From: Clostridia bacterium
GTDB lineage: Bacteria; Bacillota; Clostridia; Christensenellales; DUVY01
Assembly (NCBI GenBank): GCA_026001225.1
Contig: BNZQ01000027.1
Location: 1 to 23,969 of the forward strand
Length of the DNA stretch: 23,969 nucleotides
Direction: 5' to 3'
Within the stretch, counting starts at the first letter, position 1. Each line of letters starts with the position of its first letter. The notes under the pieces are model-generated. The model saw nothing but the letters and a program-made list of their open reading frames with translations, did not search any database and was not told the DNA's origin. Shown piece after piece: positions 19,070-23,969 of this stretch. The position numbers were made by a program, and so were the translations under genes.

Positions 19070-20350
19070 ATGGAGTATGTAAATAATCACATTCATACAA
19101 CCTATTCATTCTCGCCCTATACGCCCGCAGAGGCGGTGCGGAAAGCGGTCGAAGCGGGATTGGCGACGTGCGGGATCATGGATCACGACAGTATCGGCGG
19201 AGCGCGGGAGTTCGTTGAGGAGGGAAAGCGGGTCGGGATCAGGACTACCGTGGGTATGGAAACGCGGGTGAGCCTGAAAGGGACGTTTTTGGAGCGGAAG
19301 TTGGTCAACAATCCCGATCAAAAGGGCGTGGCGTACGTCGCGCTGCACGGCGTGCCGCACCAAAAAATAGAGTATTTGAACGAGGTGTTCGCGCCGTACC
19401 GCGCGGAACGAAACCGCCGCAACGAGGCGATGAGCGCAAAAATCGACGCCCTTATTAAGCCGTTCGGCATGAGCTTCGATTTCGGCATGGACGTTTTGCC
19501 GCATACAATGTACGATCGGGGCGGGACGGTCACCGAGCGGACGCTGTGCAGCGCGCTAGCGCATAAGCTGATCGGAAAATTCGGAAAGGGCGCGGCGTTA
19601 CTCGGCGCGTTGGAGGAGTTGGGCGTCCGCCCCGACGGAAAGGTAAAAGGGTATTTGGAGGACGCGCGGAATCCTTACTATGAATACGATTTGTTGGGCG
19701 TTTTAAAGAGCGGGCTGGTCGGAAAATTCTATATCGACGCGGACGGGGAATGCATGAGCGCGACCGATTTCATTTCGTTGGGAAAAAAGATCGGGGCGAT
19801 CAGCGCATACGCGTACTTGGGGGACGTCGGGGATTCGGTCACGGGCGATAAAAAACGGCAGGAATTCGAGGATTCCTATTTGGACGAGCTGATTTTGTGG
19901 CTGAAAAAGACGGGCTTTCGGGCGGTGACGTATATGCCGTCGCGCAACACCTTGGAGCAGACCGCGAGAATCCGTGCGCTGTGCAAAGAAAACGGATTGT
20001 TCGAGATCAGCGGCGAGGATATCAATTCCCCGCGCCAAAGCTTTATCTGCAAGAATTTGGAACTGCCGCAGTTCCGTCATTTGATTCCGGCGACCTACGC
20101 GTTGATCGGGCACGAACGCGCGGCAACGCGTGACAAGGGACAAGGGACAAGGGACAGTGAACAATTAAAGGGAGCAGGGAACAGGGAACAGGGAACAGGT
20201 ATTGTGTGTCATTCTGAACGAAGTGAAGAATCACCCTCGTTAAAGGCCGAACCGTGGGCGGAGAAAGGCATGTTTTCGGCGGAGGCGGTTCGGGCAATGC
20301 CGGATTTAGAGGAGCGGATCGCTTATTTTGAAAAAATAGGCAGGAAATAA
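19070..20350 (+). CDS. PHP-domain phosphoesterase-like protein
   Basis: A 426-residue protein of the PHP (polymerase and histidinol phosphatase) superfamily, whose members are metal-dependent phosphoesterases. Metal motifs visible are NHIHTTYS (6-13), GIMDHDSIGGA (36-46) and VGMETRV (62-68), with further His/Asp sites such as VALHGVPH (about 92-99) and the late SGEDIN (about 322-327). No polymerase or histidinol phosphatase context exists, so its role is not assignable. Its place between the rhamnose aldolase and the lactaldehyde reductase suggests a sugar-phosphate substrate. AAAGGG lies 8 bases before the ATG. A heptamer element (20132-20236) adds about 36 residues close to the C-terminus, before MFSAEAVRAMPDLEERIAYF. 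Confidence 0.75.
   Translation: MEYVNNHIHTTYSFSPYTPAEAVRKAVEAGLATCGIMDHDSIGGAREFVEEGKRVGIRTTVGMETRVSLKGTFLERKLVNNPDQKGVAYVALHGVPHQKIEYLNEVFAPYRAERNRRNEAMSAKIDALIKPFGMSFDFGMDVLPHTMYDRGGTVTERTLCSALAHKLIGKFGKGAALLGALEELGVRPDGKVKGYLEDARNPYYEYDLLGVLKSGLVGKFYIDADGECMSATDFISLGKKIGAISAYAYLGDVGDSVTGDKKRQEFEDSYLDELILWLKKTGFRAVTYMPSRNTLEQTARIRALCKENGLFEISGEDINSPRQSFICKNLELPQFRHLIPATYALIGHERAATRDKGQGTRDSEQLKGAGNREQGTGIVCHSERSEESPSLKAEPWAEKGMFSAEAVRAMPDLEERIAYFEKIGRK
20132..20236. repeat. Composite heptamer element inside the PHP gene
   Basis: Four GACAAGG-type units (20132-20159), AACAATTAAAGG, four GGAACAG-type units (20171-20198), then GTCATTCTGAACGAAGTGAAGAATC (20209-20233). It is translated in frame as TRDKGQGTRDSEQLKGAG and on to CHSERSEES. 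Confidence 0.9.
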
Positions 20351-20430
20351 GGAAAAAGTCTTTACCGCAGAATGAAGCATCAAATTAAACGCAACATAAA
20401 ACGACAAAAATCAAAAAAGGAGATTTGACA

Positions 20431-21579
20431 ATGGCGAACAGATTCATTTTAAACGAAACGGCGTACTTCGGCGCGGGGGCGCGGAGCGTGTTGGCGGACG
20501 AGGCGGCGGGGCGCGGCTTTAAGAAAGCGTTGGTCGTGACCGACGCGGACTTGATCAAATTCGGCGTAACCGATTCGGTCGTCAAGGCCTTGGGCGCGAT
20601 CCCTTACGAGGTCTTTTCGGACGTGAAGGCCAATCCCACGGTCAAGACCGTCAAGGCGGGCGTCAGGGCGTTCAAGGCGGCGAAGGCGGACTTTTTGGTG
20701 GCGGTCGGCGGCGGCTCGGTCATCGACACCGCGAAAGCGATCGGGATCATTATAAAGAACCCCGAATTTAAGGATGTGGTTTCGCTCGAAGGCGTCGCGC
20801 CCACGAAAAAGAAAAGCGTGCCGATCATCGCTCTGCCCACGACGGCGGGCACGGCGGCGGAGGTGACGATCAATTACGTCATCATCGACGAAAAGACAAA
20901 GCGCAAAATGGTCTGCGTCGATCCGCACGACATTCCGGTTCTGTCGATCGTGGACGCCGAGCTGACGGCGGGTATGCCCAAGAGCCTGACGGCGGCGACC
21001 GGCATGGACGCGCTGACGCACGCGATCGAGGGCTATATCACAAAGGGCGCGTGGGAGCTGTCGGACATGTTCGAGCTGAAAGCGATCGAGATGATCTCCA
21101 AAAACCTGCGTGCGGCCGTCCAAGACGGCAAGGATATGCGGGCGCGGGAGCAAATGGCCCTCGCTCAATACGTGGCGGGCATGGCGTTTTCTAACGTCGG
21201 TTTGGGCTGCGTGCATTCGATGGCGCATCCGTTGGGCGGCCGGTTCGATATCCCGCACGGCGTGGCGAACGCGCTGCTGCTGCCCCTTGTCATGGAATTT
21301 AATATGACGGGCAGCGAGGAAAAGTATCGCGAAATTGCCCGTGCGATGGGCGAAGACGTCGAGGGGAAATCCGCGGCGGAGGGCGCGGCGGCGGCGGTAG
21401 CGGCGGTCAAAAAGCTGTCCCTCGATTTGGCGATTCCGCAAAGCTTACGCGAATTGAACATTCCGAAGTCTGCGCTTCCCAAGCTGGCGGCGGACGCTTT
21501 CGCCGACGTTTGCACGGGCGGCAATCCCCGCCCCGTCACCGAGCAGGATTTGTTGGAGTTGTACAAGAAAGCATACTAA
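20431..21579 (+). CDS. fucO: Iron-containing alcohol dehydrogenase, lactaldehyde reductase (FucO-like)
   Basis: This 382-residue enzyme matches FucO in length (E. coli 382) and is predicted to reduce L-lactaldehyde to 1,2-propanediol with NADH. The NAD-binding GGGSVIDTAKAIG (about 93-105) and TTAGTAAEVT are present. The four iron ligands fall at D193, H197 (GMDALTHAIEGY), H262 and H276 (CVHSMAHPLGGRFDIPHG), close to the E. coli positions. I chose ATG 20431, eight bases after AAGGAG, over the in-frame TTG at 20425. It is third in the rhamnose cluster, where it regenerates NAD for fermentation. The fucose and rhamnose pathways share this step, so the substrate fits either way. Confidence 0.9.
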   Translation: MANRFILNETAYFGAGARSVLADEAAGRGFKKALVVTDADLIKFGVTDSVVKALGAIPYEVFSDVKANPTVKTVKAGVRAFKAAKADFLVAVGGGSVIDTAKAIGIIIKNPEFKDVVSLEGVAPTKKKSVPIIALPTTAGTAAEVTINYVIIDEKTKRKMVCVDPHDIPVLSIVDAELTAGMPKSLTAATGMDALTHAIEGYITKGAWELSDMFELKAIEMISKNLRAAVQDGKDMRAREQMALAQYVAGMAFSNVGLGCVHSMAHPLGGRFDIPHGVANALLLPLVMEFNMTGSEEKYREIARAMGEDVEGKSAAEGAAAAVAAVKKLSLDLAIPQSLRELNIPKSALPKLAADAFADVCTGGNPRPVTEQDLLELYKKAY

Positions 21580-21775
21580 ATCGGCGTGAACAAATAGCGG
21601 TGTTGATACGGGCTACGTGCGGCATAATCCGTTCGGTCGAGTAGGTCTTACTACACTCCCTCACGGATTTGCCGCCTGTTGCCCGTCTGAACACCACTCT
21701 TTGCCCACTTCATGTTAAGTAGAAAAAACAGAGCTATTCTCGCAAAATAAAAAAAGCAAAAGGGAGCAAGCCAAT
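21580..21775. other. Spacer between fucO-like gene and rhaA
   Basis: 196 bases without a gene. No strong terminator or promoter is seen. AGGGAG (21761-21766) is the ribosome binding site of rhaA. The spacer is longer than expected within one operon, so rhaA could have its own control. Confidence 0.4.
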
Positions 21776-23038
21776 ATGAAAATCGACAGAGATATCATCC
21801 AAAAGAGCTATGAGAATGCTAAACGGGTCTATGCGCTGTACGGCGTGGATACCGACAAGGCGATCGAGGCCGCCAAACGGGTCAGGATCAGCCTGCACTG
21901 CTGGCAGGGCGACGACGTGACCGGCTTCGAGGGAAAGAGCGTCGCCAACCAAAACGTCGTCACGGGCAACTATCCGGGGAGGGCGCGGAATGGAAACGAG
22001 TTGCGCGCCGATATCGAAAAGGCGTTTTCGTTCTCGCCGCTGGCGCATAAGGTCAATATCCACAGCTTTTACGCAGAGACGAAAACGGGGCGGGGCAGAA
22101 ACAACTATACTGCCGAGGACTTTAAGGGCTGGATCGATTGGGCGAAAGAGCGGGAGTACGGGCTGGACTTTAACACAAGCTTCTTCGCCCACCCGATGAT
22201 GAACGACGGCATGAGCTTGGCGTCGCCCGACAAAAAGACGCGGGATTTTTGGGTAGAGGCGGGGAAAGCCGGACGCGAAATCGCCGCCGAAATGGGTAAA
22301 GCCGTCGGTCAGGTTTGCGTGAACGATATTTGGATACCCGACGGTTTAAAGGATAACCCGATCGATCGCGCGCGGTTTCGCGGGTATTTGACCGAAAGTT
22401 TAGACCGCATTTTGGAAAAGAAGCTCGACCGCAAACAAACCGTCGAGGTGTTGGAAGGCAAGCTGTTCGGGATCGGCACCGAGTGCTTCGTCGTCGGCTC
22501 GCACGAGTATTATATGCTGTATGCCGCGCAAAAGGGCGTCGGCCTGTGCATGGACACCGGCCACTACCTGCCGACCGAAACCGTCACAGACAAGCTGTCC
22601 GTCGTGACGCAATACATCCGGGACGTTTTGCTGCACGTCAGCCGCGGCGTCCGTTGGGACAGCGACCACGTTGTCGTCTTCGACGATATGCTGACGAGCC
22701 TATTCATCGAGGCGAAACGGCTGAACGTTTTGGAAAAAATCTATATCGGATTGGATTATTTCGACGCAAGTATCAATCGGATCGGAGCATGGACCGTCGG
22801 CCTGCGGGCTACGGGCAAGGCGTTGGTCGCCGCGTTGGTCGAGCCGACCGCGCTTTTGAAAAAAGCCGAGGAAGCCGGAAACTATACCGAGCGGCTCGCC
22901 TTATCCGAGGAATTCAAGAGCCTGCCTTTCACGGCGGTTTGGGATCAATACTGCGCGGCGGCGGGCGTCCCCGTCGGCGGCGAGTGGATAGAGGATTTAC
23001 GGAAGTACGAGGCCGACGTGACGGGGAAACGTAAGTGA
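21776..23038 (+). CDS. rhaA: L-rhamnose isomerase
   Basis: This 420-residue cytoplasmic enzyme (E. coli RhaA 419) converts L-rhamnose to L-rhamnulose, the first step of rhamnose breakdown. It carries the family block ISLHCWQGDDVTGFE (38-52), PGRARNGNELRADIEKAF, GIGTECFVVGSHEYYMLYA, and the metal-site segments GLCMDTGHYLP (256-266) and VRWDSDHVVVFDD (292-304). Nothing appears truncated. It is the last gene of the cluster and is followed by a strong bidirectional terminator. The identification is secure and anchors the pathway assignment for the neighbours. Confidence 0.97.
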   Translation: MKIDRDIIQKSYENAKRVYALYGVDTDKAIEAAKRVRISLHCWQGDDVTGFEGKSVANQNVVTGNYPGRARNGNELRADIEKAFSFSPLAHKVNIHSFYAETKTGRGRNNYTAEDFKGWIDWAKEREYGLDFNTSFFAHPMMNDGMSLASPDKKTRDFWVEAGKAGREIAAEMGKAVGQVCVNDIWIPDGLKDNPIDRARFRGYLTESLDRILEKKLDRKQTVEVLEGKLFGIGTECFVVGSHEYYMLYAAQKGVGLCMDTGHYLPTETVTDKLSVVTQYIRDVLLHVSRGVRWDSDHVVVFDDMLTSLFIEAKRLNVLEKIYIGLDYFDASINRIGAWTVGLRATGKALVAALVEPTALLKKAEEAGNYTERLALSEEFKSLPFTAVWDQYCAAAGVPVGGEWIEDLRKYEADVTGKRK

Positions 23039-23119
23039 ATAGGCCGTAGGGCACGGCGACAGCATCACCATTTTTGGAAGGGAAAAAGCATAATAAAGAG
23101 AGAGCGACATGCCCGAAGA

Positions 23120-23165
23120 GTCATTCAGAGGGGCGCGAGTAGCGCCCCGTGGAATCCCAACCGAT
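23120..23165. repeat. Dispersed repeat with hairpin, TCATTC..GGAATCCCAACCG
   Basis: TCATTCAGA leads into a 7-bp hairpin (GGGGCGC 23130-23136 with GCGCCCC 23142-23148), then GTGGAATCCCAACCGATTAAAG. It is a relative of the ATTCTGAACGAAGTGAAGAATC modules at 10373, 12678, 16541 and 20209 and of 3309-3345. Confidence 0.6.
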
Positions 23166-23178
23166 TAAAGAAGTTATG

Positions 23179-23220
23179 CAACGGGCCGCCGCGAATATCG
23201 CGGCGGCCCGTTGAAATTTT
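23179..23220. terminator. Strong bidirectional terminator after rhaA
   Basis: A perfect 15-bp GC-rich stem (23179-23193 with 23199-23213, arm CAACGGGCCGCCGCG) and a five-base loop are followed by AAATTTTT. It separates rhaA from the convergent gene. Confidence 0.9.
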
Positions 23221-23245
23221 TAAACTTAAAGGATGCGCGGAACGC

Positions 23246-23863
23246 TTAATTCAGCGGTTGAACGGTGATGACCGCGCGGTCAAAGCCGGTCTCGGACACG
23301 GAGGCCGTTTTGACGTTCCCGTCCGCGTCGATCGTTACGGAGAAGATTTGGCGATCCGTAGCCGTGTCTACGATCGCGCAAAGAACGCCGTTTTGTATGC
23401 GCTCGCTCGTGGCGGTCATGATTTCCTCGACGCGGGAAAAAGCGGGGGAATCCAAATAATAGTAATAGTCGTAATCGTCGTTGTCGGGACTGTACCCGGA
23501 CTCATGATACGGATAATAGAGCGTAGGCGCGTTAACGGACGACAAATCGAAATAGGTAAGCGTTAAGGAAGAATCCGGTTGCTCGACAAGCGCGAAAAGC
23601 TCGCCGTTTAAAACGAAGATTTTTTGATCGTAATAACCGCCGTATTCACTCGCGGTGTTCAACGAAGCCCAACCTTCATACTGTCCATAACCGCAATCAT
23701 AGTAAACATATAAATAACTGTAACCGATTCTAAACAAAAAATCCCCGTCGAGAAGCCAACCGTCGTACTCCGACCCGTAGGATAAATATATCCGATTGCT
23801 CTTCGGCGCGCCGGTCAATTGCTTGTTTTCGTCGTAATACCGCAGCCCTCCGGGGTGACACAA
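23246..23863 (-). CDS. Tyrosine-rich protein of unknown function, probably 5'-truncated
   Basis: I do not recognise this protein. The open frame gives up to 205 residues, strongly enriched in Tyr, Asp and Gly (IYLSYGSEYDGW, SYLYVYYDCGYGQYEGW, YYDQKIFVLNGELFALVE). The C-terminal part looks like beta strands (RQIFSVTIDADGNVKTASV). The repeated aromatic-plus-Gly/Asp pattern suggests a beta-propeller or beta-repeat surface protein, but that is only an impression. The apparent TTG start at 23863 overlaps the 3' end of an IS30-type transposase gene, so the true N-terminus was probably lost to the insertion. No membrane segment or signal is visible in what remains. Confidence 0.5.
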   Translation of the reverse strand: MCHPGGLRYYDENKQLTGAPKSNRIYLSYGSEYDGWLLDGDFLFRIGYSYLYVYYDCGYGQYEGWASLNTASEYGGYYDQKIFVLNGELFALVEQPDSSLTLTYFDLSSVNAPTLYYPYHESGYSPDNDDYDYYYYLDSPAFSRVEEIMTATSERIQNGVLCAIVDTATDRQIFSVTIDADGNVKTASVSETGFDRAVITVQPLN

Positions 23864-23969
23864 GAAATAGAAAGTTCGGTTTGAAATACGGAATGGGCGG
23901 ATTTGTAGTTAAGGCGTTTACGTGGCAGGGAATTGATGCTGTAAACGATACGGTTCAGAATGTCTTGGC
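23815..23969 (-). CDS. IS30-family transposase, C-terminal end (runs off the window)
   Basis: The minus-strand frame entering from the window edge codes for 50 residues: QDILNRIVYSINSLPRKRLNYKSAHSVFQ and on to a TGA at 23815-23817. The N-x-x-PRKRLNYKSx-x-x-VF pattern is the hallmark end of the IS30-type DDE integrase core. Only this end of the element is in the window. The last ~15 codons may already be target sequence, since the ORF runs into the tyrosine-rich gene. Confidence 0.75.
   Translation of the reverse strand, partial: QDILNRIVYSINSLPRKRLNYKSAHSVFQTELSISCVTPEGCGITTKTSN

Noticed and set aside
20449..21441. 330-codon antisense ORF opposite the fucO-like gene
   Set aside because: It mirrors a well conserved enzyme and is rich in Arg/His as expected from antisense reading of GC-rich codons.
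21580..21775. Riboswitch or attenuator before rhaA
   Set aside because: I found no strong alternative hairpins or known riboswitch motif.

Overview
The window looks like a chromosomal segment of a GC-rich Firmicute of the Clostridia type. The evidence is a class A RNase P RNA, consensus sigma-A promoters, AGGAGG-type ribosome binding sites and an L-rhamnose fermentation cluster with Bacillus/Clostridia gene architecture. The species cannot be named from sequence alone. Much of the interest lies in a family of short composite repeats scattered between and inside genes.

Layout. 1-3520: a PadR regulator (minus) divergent from an acyl-ACP thioesterase and a YgjP-like metallopeptidase, then a convergent YcxB-like membrane protein and a 600-base repeat-rich spacer. 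A perfect 106-bp inverted repeat brackets this block (1-106 and 3348-3453). 3521-4950: a TVP38/DedA-type membrane protein whose last codons contain the consensus promoter of rnpB, followed by rnpB and its terminator. 4950-6060: an AT-richer decayed island with a tandemly duplicated pair of small Xre-type regulators, a pair of operator-like palindromes and a frameshifted hypothetical gene. 6060-15171: a secreted polysaccharide deacetylase (minus) divergent from a cyclic beta-glucan synthase (NdvB type) that is split into two same-frame ORFs. 15185-16839: a DUF2442 gene with an in-frame stop, then mnmA. 16948-23038: an L-rhamnose cluster of aldolase/dehydrogenase fusion, PHP protein, lactaldehyde reductase and rhamnose isomerase; no rhamnulokinase is present. 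23246-23969: a tyrosine-rich ORF cut at its 5' side by an IS30-type element that runs off the window.

The repeat system. At least 18 tandem arrays of 7-bp units occur here, with several different 7-mers (CAATGCA, GACAAGG, GGAACAG, GTGGTCA, GTGAAAA, GAAAACT, AACTGTC). Each has four units when slightly degenerate units are counted, and most run into a shared boundary word like TTAAAGGA. Several pair as inverted ends of 120-230-bp segments, which resemble small non-autonomous elements. Eight or so of these segments lie inside coding sequences (both halves of the glucan synthase, mnmA, the PHP gene), where they add polar peptide stretches without breaking the frame. All 13 boundary words inside intact ORFs are read in the same phase. 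The one read in another phase, at 12666, ends the first half of the glucan synthase. Heptamer arrays are known from cyanobacteria (STRR sequences). The fixed four-unit architecture, the frame rule and the in-frame invasion of core genes are the most unusual things in this window.
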